Positions 1 through 7,281 of a stretch of DNA of 21,987 bases are shown one piece after another; positions within the stretch are counted from its first letter, which is position 1, and every line of letters starts with the position of its first letter. The notes beneath the pieces were generated by a model. The model was not told the origin of the DNA, made no database searches, and saw nothing but the letters and a program-made list of their open reading frames with translations. The stretch lies in IMG/VR virus record IMGVR_UViG_3300021373_002563, positions 1-21,987 of that record. One strand, given 5' to 3'. Origin of the DNA: a virus. The position numbers and the translations under genes were made by a program.

Positions 1-89
1 GTGTCGAGAGACAGATGAGTTTATGCCGCTTGAGAATGCGATGACTCAGAGAGATAGCAAGAGGCATAAACTCATCTGTCTCTCGACAC
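1..89. repeat. Perfect 27-bp inverted repeat at the window end (likely fold-back artefact)
   Basis: Bases 1-27 are the exact reverse complement of bases 63-89, with a 35-base spacer. The right arm and the spacer are ordinary metK coding sequence: on the minus strand they read ...[18 protein letters not shown], as expected for that family. The left arm continues as RHKLICLST, which does not look like MetK. The left arm is therefore most simply a chimeric fold-back copy at the end of an assembled contig, and only about base 28 onward can be trusted. A natural hairpin end is possible but less likely, because the repeat sits inside a conserved coding region. Confidence 0.9.
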
Positions 90-448
90 GCATAGCCAAA
101 CATCAAGCCTTGATCACCAGCACCGAAGTTGTCAGTGCCTAGTGCGATGTCAGCAGACTGACCATGCAGTTTGTTATGAAACTTGAAGTCTCGCCAGTGA
201 AAGCCGTCTTGCTCATAGCCAATCTTGTTGATCACGTTCGCTACGATTGTGCGCAGATGATCAGTTGGTTGATCAGACTTGTACTCGCCTGCAATCGACA
301 CAGAGTTTGTGGTCACGAGCGTTTCAATCGCCGCGCGATTTCTAGGATTGCCGTTGATTAAATATGTTGCAACAGCATCAGAGATTTGATCAGCAACCTT
401 ATCAGGATGCCCGTCACTTACAGACTCACTTGTGAAATAATATGTCAT
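28..448 (-). CDS. metK: S-adenosylmethionine synthetase (methionine adenosyltransferase), N-terminal part
   Basis: Makes S-adenosylmethionine from methionine and ATP in the cytoplasm. About 140 residues are visible before the window edge, against roughly 380-400 for the family. The N-terminus reads [20 protein letters not shown], with the conserved ATP-binding HPDK at residues 14-17. [12 protein letters not shown], the methionine/ATP-site signature, follows at residues 109-120. The ATG at 448 overlaps the TGA of the upstream gp33-like gene as ATGA, suggesting translational coupling. The frame is open to base 1, but after about base 28 the sequence becomes the inverted-repeat copy, so the last nine codons are not real MetK. 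The window also carries four methyltransferases and a radical SAM enzyme that use this cofactor. Family identity is very secure; whether the full gene is intact cannot be seen. Confidence 0.95.
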
Positions 449-675
449 ATCGGCAGTTCGTTTCCTTTTGGTAAGAAATGAAGTTTCGCGGCTTCAGCCT
501 CTACCTTTTCTTTGATGGGATCTGAGATGTACTTCTTGACATCTTCGATTTCTAAATTATTCTTCTCGCACAGCCAGATGATAGCATCCATGTAACTGAG
601 TTCTTTGGTCGCCACCGTATCTTCAATCATACGAGTGAACTTTTGTTTGGTCAGCATTAATTCACCGAGTTGCAT
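445..675 (-). CDS. 33: gp33-like late-transcription coactivator
   Basis: A small protein of 76 residues resembling the T4 gp33 / phage late-transcription coactivator family. In T4, gp33 bridges host RNA polymerase to the gp45 sliding clamp and works with sigma factor gp55 at late promoters. The recognisable core is [14 protein letters not shown], then [20 protein letters not shown], then [19 protein letters not shown] near the C-terminus. I chose the ATG at 675 because GGAG lies 5 nt upstream. A second ATG at 657, forming TAATG with the upstream stop and preceded by GGTGA, is a real alternative and gives 70 residues. The codons upstream of 675 lie inside the preceding gene and look like shadow. 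The TGA overlaps the metK start. Identity is by motif recognition only. Confidence 0.8.
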   Translation of the reverse strand: MQLGELMLTKQKFTRMIEDTVATKELSYMDAIIWLCEKNNLEIEDVKKYISDPIKEKVEAEAAKLHFLPKGNELPI

Positions 676-1394
676 TCTAACTCCATTTCTTTGGTCCAGA
701 TACCTTGTACATCGGAGTACCAAGTACCTACTGTCCGCTTGACAGTGCCGTCAGGGTGATACGCCATTACTTTACACACAGGCACACAACGATTCTCTCG
801 ATTCTCGCCCCAGTGTGTATCGAGCCACACACCATTACGTAGATATGCATTCATATTCTGAACGTATGTATGTGCGGTTTGATATTCCATTCTTATTTTA
901 GCATTATTTGAATCTGGGTCAAGGCTTTTCATGTACGATTGCCACTTTTTGACCCACTCTTTAACCTTCGTTGGGTGCCACGGATGATCATCTTCCATCG
1001 TTGTGAAATCATAACCTGGCTCAACGATTGCTTCACGCAACTGAAACGCCTTTGCTACGGTTGGTTTCAGATTCTTGTCGAGATTATCACGCACACTCTG
1101 TGGCATGAAGCCTAGTGTACGAGCCTTCCAGCCATTCTTCGCATATGCAGAAAGAAACGTTTCAGGTATTTTCTTGGCTTCGTCCGTCAGGTCCCAACCT
1201 GAATCAGTCTCAATCCATCGTCTCATACCATGTGTCAGTTCACGGTCTGATATTTCATGACGAACAAAGTCATCACACTCAAGCCATGCAGAATACATTT
1301 GCTCTTCTGTTTTGGCCTTGCGTAATTTGTCCCACTTGGGCTCAGGCACAAGTGTCTTTTTCTTTTTTGGTGTGAACTTAGGTTTTCTAGCCAT
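657..1394 (-). CDS. Conserved-looking phage protein of unknown function, 245 aa
   Basis: I do not recognise a family with confidence. The protein starts with a lysine/proline-rich basic stretch (MARKPKFTPKKKK, residues 1-13) and is then rich in Trp, Lys, Glu and Asp. It has no hydrophobic segment or signal peptide, so it should be soluble. The Trp-rich middle (around WHPTKVKEWVKKWQSYM) and a C-terminal part with two cysteines (CVPVCKVMAYHPDG) are the most distinctive regions. The ATG at 1394 overlaps the TGA of the carbamoyltransferase gene as TGATG. Its TAA overlaps the second possible gp33 start as TAATG. The basic N-terminus and position beside gp33 would fit a nucleic-acid or transcription-linked role, but that is inference from context only. 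Confidence 0.75.
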   Translation of the reverse strand: MARKPKFTPKKKKTLVPEPKWDKLRKAKTEEQMYSAWLECDDFVRHEISDRELTHGMRRWIETDSGWDLTDEAKKIPETFLSAYAKNGWKARTLGFMPQSVRDNLDKNLKPTVAKAFQLREAIVEPGYDFTTMEDDHPWHPTKVKEWVKKWQSYMKSLDPDSNNAKIRMEYQTAHTYVQNMNAYLRNGVWLDTHWGENRENRCVPVCKVMAYHPDGTVKRTVGTWYSDVQGIWTKEMELECNSVN

Positions 1395-3208
1395 CAGTAT
1401 CCATGCTCAAATTGAGGTTCAAAGATCACGTACATATCATTCTCATGATCATAAACTACAAGATAATCCATTTCAGATTGCTCAAGAATCTTGAATGCTT
1501 CGATATATGTATTCAATATCGGTTTGCCTGCCACGTTAAAAGATGTATTCAGCAATACACCACCGTGAGCATCTAATAAACCATAAACTAATTTGTTGTC
1601 TTTGTCAACCGTCTGTAGCCGAGCAGTACCATCAACATGAGTGATTGACTTGAGTTTTTCTTTATACTCTTCTCGAACATTCACGTTTATGTTCATGTGT
1701 GCAAGATTGTCATAGTGAGGAGACTCAAAGTACTTTGGCGCATCTTCGACCTTACACATCGGAGCAAAGGGTCGATAAGGCTCTCTTTTCTTAACCTTGT
1801 TGATCTTATCTTTCATGTTCGGATAAGACGCATCACACAAAATAGATCGGGCGCCCAAGGCTCTGAGCCCACACTCGGCGGGCCCTTGTATCATGCCTAC
1901 GATATTACCCTCGCGTAAAAGTCGAGCAACAGTGTTAGCACTACCGATAAAATGCCGTCGAGTATTTCTGTAGGCCATCAATTCATCAGCCCAAGAGATT
2001 CTTTCTTTGCTAAACCAATAGCAGTTGTCGCTTACATAAGGACCTGCGTATGTCGGATCAACACGAGTGTCTCTTGATATCAACTCGTTTTCAAAGGCAT
2101 ATCGCATGACCATACCAGTTGCTATTCCTATGTCATTTGGTATAGAGCAAACTTCTACTTTGATACCATATCTTTCTTGTAGTTTTTGATTCATCACTAC
2201 ATTGAGAGAACAGCCGCCCGACATCAACAGAATACCATCATACTCTTCTTTGATTCGGCGAATCATATCTAACGATTCAAGGCGATCTGTTATTTGATTT
2301 TCAAAGGACTGTTGAATGAACGCGGCTCGATTGCATTCTTCTTGAAATGAAAGATCATTCGGCTGCGTGAACTGAACTTCCATCCAATTGTTGCCTGAGA
2401 ATGGGCTTTTTGTTCGCTGTTTGTTGATGATTAATCTGCGTCTATTTTGATAATTATAAGAGTCACGAATCTGAAGGTATAACGCTTGCAGTTCACGTCT
2501 GTCATATGTTTTACCAAAAGCAGACGCGCCCATAATCTTTCCAGGAAGATCATCAGTGAATCCTGTATTACGTGCTATTTTGCCCAGCAAGTAAGTACCT
2601 TTTCTCCAATAATCAGAACCTGGATTCTGTTCAAGAATTTTTCGCTTTCGATATTCTAGCGTTTTATCGCCTATGCGGTCTTCGAACCATTCTTCATTCC
2701 AGTCGTCCCATTCGGGATCGTAAATATCGATGTGTTCAACCATCTTGTCTCGATATCGATCAAAGGTATAATACTGATTAGGACCATCATCACCATATGC
2801 ATCAAACGCCCAGATGAGACCACGATCATGCTTTGTAAACATCACATTTGTATATGCGTGACACCAGTGATGGCCGGGCAAAGGTCCCATAGTATTGCAA
2901 GAAATACCAAAATGCTTTAGATCTTCTTTTTCTAAGTGAAAATGATATCGAGCCGCACTGCCATCAGGTAGACCGGTACAGATATGCTCGAACTTCATCG
3001 GCATACCATTTCTTTTCATGCAAGTCGCGAGTTCTTCGGCTATATTCTGCCAGCGAAGACCACCATACTCTTCATACATTCGAAGATGCTTGTGTCCGGT
3101 GATCTTTTCTGCTTCGAAGACCTTGAGTTCTTTTGTCTTGTAGTTGAAACAGGCGATCGAGGTATTATGACCACCATGATACGCCATCAACCAGCCGTTA
3201 TTGATCAT
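1394..3208 (-). CDS. NodU/TobZ-family O-carbamoyltransferase
   Basis: Predicted to transfer a carbamoyl group from carbamoyl phosphate to a sugar or other hydroxyl, via a carbamoyl-adenylate in this family. At 604 residues it is the usual full length. The N-terminal Kae1-like part starts with GWLMAYHGGHNTSIAC (around residues 5-20). The metal-site histidines appear in LPGHHWCHAYTNVMF, followed by AFDAYGDDGPNQYYTF. MSGGCSLNVVMNQ is the conserved middle signature. The YrdC-like C-terminal part has GPAECGLRALGARSIL. I chose the ATG at 3208, which has AAGGA 7 nt upstream; an in-frame TTG at 3223 lies inside that ribosome-binding site. It overlaps the upstream membrane-protein gene by 11 nt. In a phage with a large glycan block the likely target is a sugar, but the acceptor is unknown. 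Confidence 0.9.
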   Translation of the reverse strand: MINNGWLMAYHGGHNTSIACFNYKTKELKVFEAEKITGHKHLRMYEEYGGLRWQNIAEELATCMKRNGMPMKFEHICTGLPDGSAARYHFHLEKEDLKHFGISCNTMGPLPGHHWCHAYTNVMFTKHDRGLIWAFDAYGDDGPNQYYTFDRYRDKMVEHIDIYDPEWDDWNEEWFEDRIGDKTLEYRKRKILEQNPGSDYWRKGTYLLGKIARNTGFTDDLPGKIMGASAFGKTYDRRELQALYLQIRDSYNYQNRRRLIINKQRTKSPFSGNNWMEVQFTQPNDLSFQEECNRAAFIQQSFENQITDRLESLDMIRRIKEEYDGILLMSGGCSLNVVMNQKLQERYGIKVEVCSIPNDIGIATGMVMRYAFENELISRDTRVDPTYAGPYVSDNCYWFSKERISWADELMAYRNTRRHFIGSANTVARLLREGNIVGMIQGPAECGLRALGARSILCDASYPNMKDKINKVKKREPYRPFAPMCKVEDAPKYFESPHYDNLAHMNINVNVREEYKEKLKSITHVDGTARLQTVDKDNKLVYGLLDAHGGVLLNTSFNVAGKPILNTYIEAFKILEQSEMDYLVVYDHENDMYVIFEPQFEHGY

Positions 3209-3419
3209 AATTCTTCCTTGCAAAGTGTAAGCGTATATAGTACTTTCTTACTAATGCAACGACAAATAACGAGGCTGTACAAAAGACCGTTGTGACAAAC
3301 GCACTGAGTTCCATTCTGAATGCAAACCAGATGAGAACAAAGTTCATGGGAAAATTGATCACTGTAGCGACAAGGGTATCAACAAAAACTTCCTTTGCCG
3401 CTCGACGGTCGATTTTCAT
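3198..3419 (-). CDS. Small two-helix membrane protein
   Basis: A 73-residue protein with a basic N-terminus (MKIDRRAAKEV). Two likely transmembrane segments follow, roughly residues 12-33 (LVATVINFPMNFVLIWFAF) and 38-57 (LSAFVTTVFCTASLFVVALV). The tail is basic (RKYYIRLHFARKNYDQ). The layout resembles small phage inner-membrane proteins of the DUF7220 kind, but I cannot confirm that. The ATG overlaps the preceding TAA as TAATG, and the 3' end overlaps the carbamoyltransferase by 11 nt. Function unknown; inner-membrane location is inferred from the hydrophobic segments. Confidence 0.75.
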   Translation of the reverse strand: MKIDRRAAKEVFVDTLVATVINFPMNFVLIWFAFRMELSAFVTTVFCTASLFVVALVRKYYIRLHFARKNYDQ

Positions 3420-3697
3420 TACGAAGGTAGAACTAATCCTGTTAGAGATGAGCGATATGATTTCGCAACATCTTCTTGTGTCTCAACCATGCAGATCACC
3501 GCAGTCTTGTTAAACGAGACACTTGTGACAGGTTGCTTGCCTGTCAGACTCACTGTCGGTAGAAAACCGATTTGCTCGCCGTTGGGTGTCACAAGGTGTG
3601 GGTCACTGAGTGTTACTTGATCAGCATCTTCTGATTGAAACTTGCCGATGAATTCACCACCAACGGTAACAACTGTTACTACTTCATTTACTTTCAT
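3419..3697 (-). CDS. LSm-like small phage protein
   Basis: A 92-residue soluble protein. Its first half alternates hydrophobic and polar residues as expected for beta strands: VVTVVTVGGEFIGKFQSED, then QVTLSDPHLVTP. The C-terminal part includes ETQEDVAKSYRSSLTGLVLP. This layout matches small LSm/Hfq-like proteins common in marine T4-like phages, where a strand-turn-strand core is followed by a conserved acidic helix ending in a proline-rich tail. The ATG at 3697 is chosen because GAGG lies 9 nt upstream; codons before it overlap the upstream gene. The TAA overlaps the next start as TAATG. Whether it binds RNA is unknown, and the LSm assignment is pattern-based. Confidence 0.7.
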   Translation of the reverse strand: MKVNEVVTVVTVGGEFIGKFQSEDADQVTLSDPHLVTPNGEQIGFLPTVSLTGKQPVTSVSFNKTAVICMVETQEDVAKSYRSSLTGLVLPS

Positions 3698-4463
3698 TAC
3701 GATTTTCCTCGTTAATATTTGATACAGCATCCAATAAAGGAGTGTTCATTGATAGCGACCGCAGTGCGGCGATATCTTTTGGTAGGCAGTGCCCGCCATA
3801 GCCAAACTTGCCGTCAGGACCTGGCACTTGAGTGTGCGATCTGCCGACTCTTGGGTCCATACTAATCACATCGACCATCTGATCAAAACCTTCAAAGCCG
3901 ATTTCGTGATAGATCTTGTACATCTCGTTGAAGAAGGTCACCTTCGTAGCCAAAAATGTATTCTCAACATACTTGGCAAACGATGCTTGTTCAAGCGAAC
4001 AATACTTAATCTCTTTCAGTGAAGGCAATAGTGGCGTAAAGATCTCTTCCCAGAAACGACAGTCATCACCACCGTAGATCGCAAACTCTTGGTGCAGAAA
4101 TTCTTCGGTTGGGTTTGCGTGTACGTGGCTGCCGCGTAGAAACTCAGGTGAACACGTGAACGTTGATGAACTTGCTTCGGCGTACATACACAACCATAAA
4201 GGGTCAACAGCCGACTTGATTAAGAATCTGGCGCCCTCATACTTTTCGAAAACATCTTTCACGTTCTGCGTGTAACACGTGCCATCATCACTCATTGGTG
4301 TTGCGACACAGACAACTACGCCTGCTACATTCTCCGTTTCATCTGCACCAACGTGGAAACCCAAACGAGGGTCATCAACGATAGTGCTGATGTTACGATG
4401 ACGGTCGAGTACGTGCTTGACCGCTTTACCAACTGGGCCGAAACCCGCTACAACTATTTTCAT
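3684..4463 (-). CDS. UDP-glucose/GDP-mannose 6-dehydrogenase-like protein, short form
   Basis: Resembles NAD-dependent nucleotide-sugar dehydrogenases that oxidise the C6 hydroxyl to a carboxylate, for example UDP-glucose to UDP-glucuronate. A Rossmann motif is at the N-terminus (MKIVVAGFGPVGKAV). Catalytic-region signatures are present: SPEFLRGS near residue 105, KYVENTFLATKVTFFNE near 164-180, and GYGGHCLPKD with the catalytic cysteine at about residue 226. At 259 residues it is much shorter than the usual 400 or more. It stops soon after the cysteine motif, so the C-terminal UDP-binding domain is missing. The start at 4463 overlaps the preceding TGA as ATGA, and AGGA lies 8 nt upstream. 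The missing domain leaves substrate and activity uncertain. It could act with the epimerase at 16862-17797, but they are 12 kb apart. Confidence 0.85.
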   Translation of the reverse strand: MKIVVAGFGPVGKAVKHVLDRHRNISTIVDDPRLGFHVGADETENVAGVVVCVATPMSDDGTCYTQNVKDVFEKYEGARFLIKSAVDPLWLCMYAEASSSTFTCSPEFLRGSHVHANPTEEFLHQEFAIYGGDDCRFWEEIFTPLLPSLKEIKYCSLEQASFAKYVENTFLATKVTFFNEMYKIYHEIGFEGFDQMVDVISMDPRVGRSHTQVPGPDGKFGYGGHCLPKDIAALRSLSMNTPLLDAVSNINEENRNESK

Positions 4464-4822
4464 ACCATAATTCCTAAACACCAGTTTTCAGCCGCATCTT
4501 CTGCGTATTGCAGAGAGTGATCAAACATATCAACGGTTCGAATCAACTTCGACTTTTCATAAAACTCAACGCTATAGCCTTTCATGCTCTGAACAACTGT
4601 GGCTGATTTCTTGCCGTTGTCAGACCAGTGTTGAGAAATATTTTCTTGTACGAGAATCTCGTGACCATCATTATGTATGTGCACTTCAATCGGCCTCTCT
4701 AATGGATTTTCTGATTCATATGCAAGATCTCGGTCTTTCGCACCAAAGATCTTGTCCCAATTGCTACTATATGTATCACGATCCACCTTCATTGGTCGTT
4801 GCTTGTCGCCCTTGCCCGCCAT
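4460..4822 (-). CDS. Phage protein with N-terminal GKGDKxRP / WDxIFG motif
   Basis: A 120-residue protein of unknown function. Its N-terminus (MAGKGDKQRPM, then NWDKIFGAKD) matches a short motif common in many phage small proteins, where KGDKPRP is followed by a WDxIFG segment. The rest appears to be a separate small domain rich in strands and helices (IEVHIHNDGHEILVQENIS, ending AENWCLGIMV). The ATG at 4822 has GGAGGAAGAGA directly upstream, a strong ribosome-binding site, which decides the start even though it overlaps the preceding gene by 47 nt. The TGA overlaps the next start as ATGA. I know of no established role for the motif. Confidence 0.8.
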   Translation of the reverse strand: MAGKGDKQRPMKVDRDTYSSNWDKIFGAKDRDLAYESENPLERPIEVHIHNDGHEILVQENISQHWSDNGKKSATVVQSMKGYSVEFYEKSKLIRTVDMFDHSLQYAEDAAENWCLGIMV

Positions 4823-5384
4823 TCTCTTCCTCCAGTAGTTTTTGCCACCAGACTGGTTGTTCACGGCGAGTCCATTTCGCAAACGGTCGCTTCGCTACCC
4901 AGTAATAGTTTCGATAAGATTGCAAAGAGTCGCCCTCAACAATGCACTGAGGGAATTCTTTCATTGCAGGTGGCGGCTGAAAGAATTTGGTGTCTTTGAT
5001 GTTTGAGGGCGGTAGCATCAAGAAGTATTCGAGTTTTGCGAATGACTCATGAGTTCGCCCGTATCGGTGTTTGTACTCAGAACATAGTGCAGTCCATGTG
5101 TCATACATCCACTGATAGTTCTCGGCGCAGGCTCTCACCCATTGTGTCGATGGGTGATTAATGTGTACAGCCTTGTACAGATTGTGTTGCAACTCTGAAT
5201 CAGGATGCAAGTATCGAGCAACACGCCTGCCGTTTGTTGCTCGCCCCCACCAGAATTCGCCGTCAAGTACGCGGTGTGCGGTTGACAGCATTTGTGCGTA
5301 TTCGACACACATCTTACTGGCGTGTTTATCACAGTGCATTTGTGCACAGGTAACAGGTTCAGGATGCAAATAAAATATATTCAC
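4776..5384 (-). CDS. Conserved phage protein of the HCDKHxxKM type, 202 aa
   Basis: Starts MNIFYLHPEPVTCAQMHCDKH, then KMCVEYAQMLSTAHRVLDG. This opening is one I recognise from many phage and some viral genomes as an uncharacterised family, with a conserved Cys-Asp-Lys-His cluster and an AQMLSTAHR helix. Later conserved-looking segments are HINHPSTQWVRACAENYQWMY and a Pro-rich PPPAMKEFPQC. The Cys/His-rich N-terminus suggests metal binding, but no function is established to my knowledge. The start codon is GTG at 5384, preceded by GGAG at 5 nt, and overlaps the TGA of the 51-residue gene upstream as GTGA. Its 3' end runs 47 nt into the next gene. Confidence 0.8.
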   Translation of the reverse strand: MNIFYLHPEPVTCAQMHCDKHASKMCVEYAQMLSTAHRVLDGEFWWGRATNGRRVARYLHPDSELQHNLYKAVHINHPSTQWVRACAENYQWMYDTWTALCSEYKHRYGRTHESFAKLEYFLMLPPSNIKDTKFFQPPPAMKEFPQCIVEGDSLQSYRNYYWVAKRPFAKWTRREQPVWWQKLLEEENGGQGRQATTNEGGS

Positions 5385-5536
5385 TTTTTCTCCGCTAGGG
5401 CATCACGTGACTCTTTGAACTCATAGATCTCACGTAGTGTGCCTCTTTCCACACTCGAAAGATCATTGTACATTTTTTTAACTTTCTTGGCTACCTTGCC
5501 CTGTCGGCGTAGCATCTTCGCTTTCTTTCCGTTCAT
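5381..5536 (-). CDS. Small lysine-rich phage protein, 51 aa
   Basis: A 51-residue frame starting MNGKKAKMLRRQGKVAKKVK and ending LAEKK. The first 22 residues are strongly basic (KK, RR, repeated Lys), followed by an acidic amphipathic helix (LSSVERGTLREIYEFKES). Openings of this type (GKKAKxLRR) recur in short phage proteins of unknown role. Its TGA overlaps the GTG of the next gene (GTGA), and without it there would be a roughly 93-nt gap in a gapless gene line. The start overlaps the 2OG-oxygenase gene by 59 nt and has no strong ribosome-binding site; the ATG at 5515 is a possible alternative. It may bind nucleic acid, judged only by charge. Confidence 0.65.
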   Translation of the reverse strand: MNGKKAKMLRRQGKVAKKVKKMYNDLSSVERGTLREIYEFKESRDALAEKK

Positions 5537-6299
5537 AATACTTTTTCACTCTTACTTTTTTATAACCAAACAACTTATACGGGTACAACTGATTCTCATC
5601 AACGATCTTATCGTTTCGATAAGTTCGATAGTCATGATAACGCCTATCATGCTGAGTCTCATAGACCACATTGACAATGCGTCTAAGATGATCTGTCGGG
5701 TTTCGAACATCAGCCTTATGCCAAGCATTCGGCAGATTTGGCCAGATCACAAACACGTTGTCTTCATAGGGTATTTTCTTTTTCTCTTTACCGTTCGAGA
5801 GCCACAGATTACCATCATCAGCAGTGTCACCATCTTCTCGCAGATAGATGAAACCAGAACATAACTTCTTACCGTTATCAAGGTGCCAACCAATCAGATT
5901 CAAAGGCTTTGATGTTTTGTTGTATGCTCCATACGTAGTCATCATTTGTTTGAAGTCTTCATCGAATGGTTCATACCACTCATTAAAGTAAGGAGTAAAG
6001 GTTTTTTCTACCAGTTTTCTTAAACGAGAACAGCCTTCGATACGATCAATGACACGTAAGGTGTTTGATCGAAAAGAACTTGAAAACCCAGACGTGTTCG
6101 CTTTTCTCAGATCGTAACTATAAGGCCCTTTACGAATTCGACCAATCTCGACTCGCTCAAGATCACCCAGAGTGTCCATGGCGGCTGGAAGTTCCTGGTT
6201 GTTACGCAGAAACTCCAGCATCGTTGTGTCTTGAATGAAGTCCTTTATTACGATATGCGGGAAAGGCTTCGTGTAGATTTTCGGTCTAAGATTCAGCAT
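5478..6299 (-). CDS. 2-oxoglutarate/Fe(II)-dependent oxygenase-like protein
   Basis: A 273-residue protein that looks like the 2OG-Fe(II) dioxygenases common in marine T4-like phages. These enzymes hydroxylate or demethylate substrates using 2-oxoglutarate, O2 and iron. The metal triad is visible as HLD in GWHLDNGKK (His139, Asp141) with a distal His near residue 194 in NAWHKADV. An Arg at 206-207 in LRRIVNVVYE would hold 2-oxoglutarate. The strand FVIWPNLPNAWHKADVRN is typical. The N-terminal PFPHIVIKDFI is also characteristic of this group. The C-terminus has a basic then low-complexity tail (VRVKKYYERKESEDATPTGQ). The start at 6299 overlaps thyX by 14 nt with only a weak ribosome-binding site. 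The substrate is unknown. Confidence 0.82.
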   Translation of the reverse strand: MLNLRPKIYTKPFPHIVIKDFIQDTTMLEFLRNNQELPAAMDTLGDLERVEIGRIRKGPYSYDLRKANTSGFSSSFRSNTLRVIDRIEGCSRLRKLVEKTFTPYFNEWYEPFDEDFKQMMTTYGAYNKTSKPLNLIGWHLDNGKKLCSGFIYLREDGDTADDGNLWLSNGKEKKKIPYEDNVFVIWPNLPNAWHKADVRNPTDHLRRIVNVVYETQHDRRYHDYRTYRNDKIVDENQLYPYKLFGYKKVRVKKYYERKESEDATPTGQGSQES

Positions 6300-6966
6300 C
6301 TTCGACGGCTTTCACCACGTCTGGGAAATGTGTACTCAAAACATCCCAGCATTTATCAGCAACTTCAATATGTTCAGACTGAGTACCATGCCCTCGGCGC
6401 AGATCACAGTAATGAATCCACGAGCGTAAAGTGCCTGCCATATACAACGTTGTTTCGGTCAAGCCTTCGGGTAGTAACGCTCGTGCTTGTTCTTTGGCAA
6501 CGCCAAAGTTCAAGGCTTCTTGATAAGCACCTTGTGCAGTTCGCACTACCGACGATTGAAGCATATTGAACTTCTCTTGCAATCGGCGTTGCTCATCTTC
6601 ATCTTCGAATGTCAGACTCAACTGGCGATTCGTTGGGTGTTGATGTCGAGCCTCTCGGTCAGTAATGAAGTCATTTGCCTCAGCATATCGCTGGCTAAAC
6701 TCTTGAAAAGAGAACGAACGGTGTCGAATGATCTGTCGAGAGATGTCGCGAGTCGTTTTGATTTCCATCGTGACTGAAACCATCTCGAACGGTGACCAGT
6801 GATTCTCACGAATGAGATAGCGTAATAACTTGGGCGCGGTTTTCTCATTATTCTGATTAGAAGGATTACTTACGCGAGCCGCATATGCAATCAGTTCATT
6901 CGCCGTATGACAACCCGTGATGGCACTAGGCTGAGTCATACCTACAAGTTTTACTTCACAGGTCAT
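6286..6966 (-). CDS. thyX: Flavin-dependent thymidylate synthase
   Basis: Makes dTMP from dUMP using methylene-tetrahydrofolate and a flavin, supporting phage DNA synthesis in the cytoplasm. The family signature RHRx7S is intact (RHRSFSFQEFS, about residues 81-91), followed by QRYAE. Other typical segments are HWSPFEMVSVTMEIKTTRDISRQ and the C-terminal LPEGLTETTLYMAGTLRSWIHYCDLR, which contains the Arg-rich substrate site. At 226 residues it is normal length. I chose the ATG at 6966, which has GGAGG 6 nt upstream; 14 further codons upstream lie in the preceding gene. It overlaps that gene by 11 nt. Confidence 0.96.
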   Translation of the reverse strand: MTCEVKLVGMTQPSAITGCHTANELIAYAARVSNPSNQNNEKTAPKLLRYLIRENHWSPFEMVSVTMEIKTTRDISRQIIRHRSFSFQEFSQRYAEANDFITDREARHQHPTNRQLSLTFEDEDEQRRLQEKFNMLQSSVVRTAQGAYQEALNFGVAKEQARALLPEGLTETTLYMAGTLRSWIHYCDLRRGHGTQSEHIEVADKCWDVLSTHFPDVVKAVEDAES

Positions 6967-7147
6967 ACTTGCCCTCCTCGAATTCGCCTGGCACGCTGTT
7001 GTATGCAATCACGTGTTTGAAGGCTTCGAGCAGTTTACTGTCTCGCTCACCATCGGCACTAAATTCAAGGTCGACCATTTGTTCAATCAACTCAGTACGA
7101 ATCAATTGTTCAAACGAATGCTCGTTGAAATCATTTCTCACAATCAT
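6956..7147 (-). CDS. Small acidic phage protein, 63 aa
   Basis: A 63-residue acidic, soluble protein of unknown function (MIVRNDFNEHSFEQLIRTEL, then IEQMVDLEFSADGERDSKLLEAFKHVIAYN). It is probably mostly helical. The ATG at 7147 has GGAG 7 nt upstream and overlaps the TGA of the preceding 45-residue gene as ATGA. Its own end overlaps the thyX start by 11 nt, so it is likely translated together with thyX. I do not recognise a family. Confidence 0.7.
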   Translation of the reverse strand: MIVRNDFNEHSFEQLIRTELIEQMVDLEFSADGERDSKLLEAFKHVIAYNSVPGEFEEGKYDL

Positions 7148-7281
7148 GTGTTATCTCCATCACTATACAATTTACCACTCTTCTTAAAAAGAGGGCGCCT
7201 TTCTCCTTTCGGTGTCAATAACCATATTGTACCGATAAGAACGAAACCAACAATCAACAAAAACTCTGCAACACTCTCCAT
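7144..7281 (-). CDS. Small single-helix membrane protein, 45 aa
   Basis: A 45-residue frame starting MESVAEFLLIVGFVLIGTIW. One transmembrane segment is evident (about residues 5-22), followed by a basic, polar tail (LTPKGERRPLFKKSGKLYSD). AAGGAG lies 8 nt before the ATG. The ATG overlaps the TAA of the upstream membrane-protein gene as TAATG, and its TGA overlaps the next start as ATGA. These junctions support a real gene. With the upstream 99-residue membrane protein it forms a two-gene membrane unit of unknown role. Confidence 0.75.
   Translation of the reverse strand: MESVAEFLLIVGFVLIGTIWLLTPKGERRPLFKKSGKLYSDGDNT

Noticed and set aside
1-89. Natural hairpin telomere or terminal repeat of a linear phage genome
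   Set aside because: The arms lie inside conserved metK coding sequence and the left arm alone is out of keeping with the protein; a fold-back artefact is simpler.
5439-5864. 141-codon plus-strand frame, rich in Phe, Ile and Leu
   Set aside because: It lies fully antisense to the 2OG-oxygenase gene with its intact HxD motif, and no other plus-strand gene exists. The hydrophobic look comes from reading the complement.
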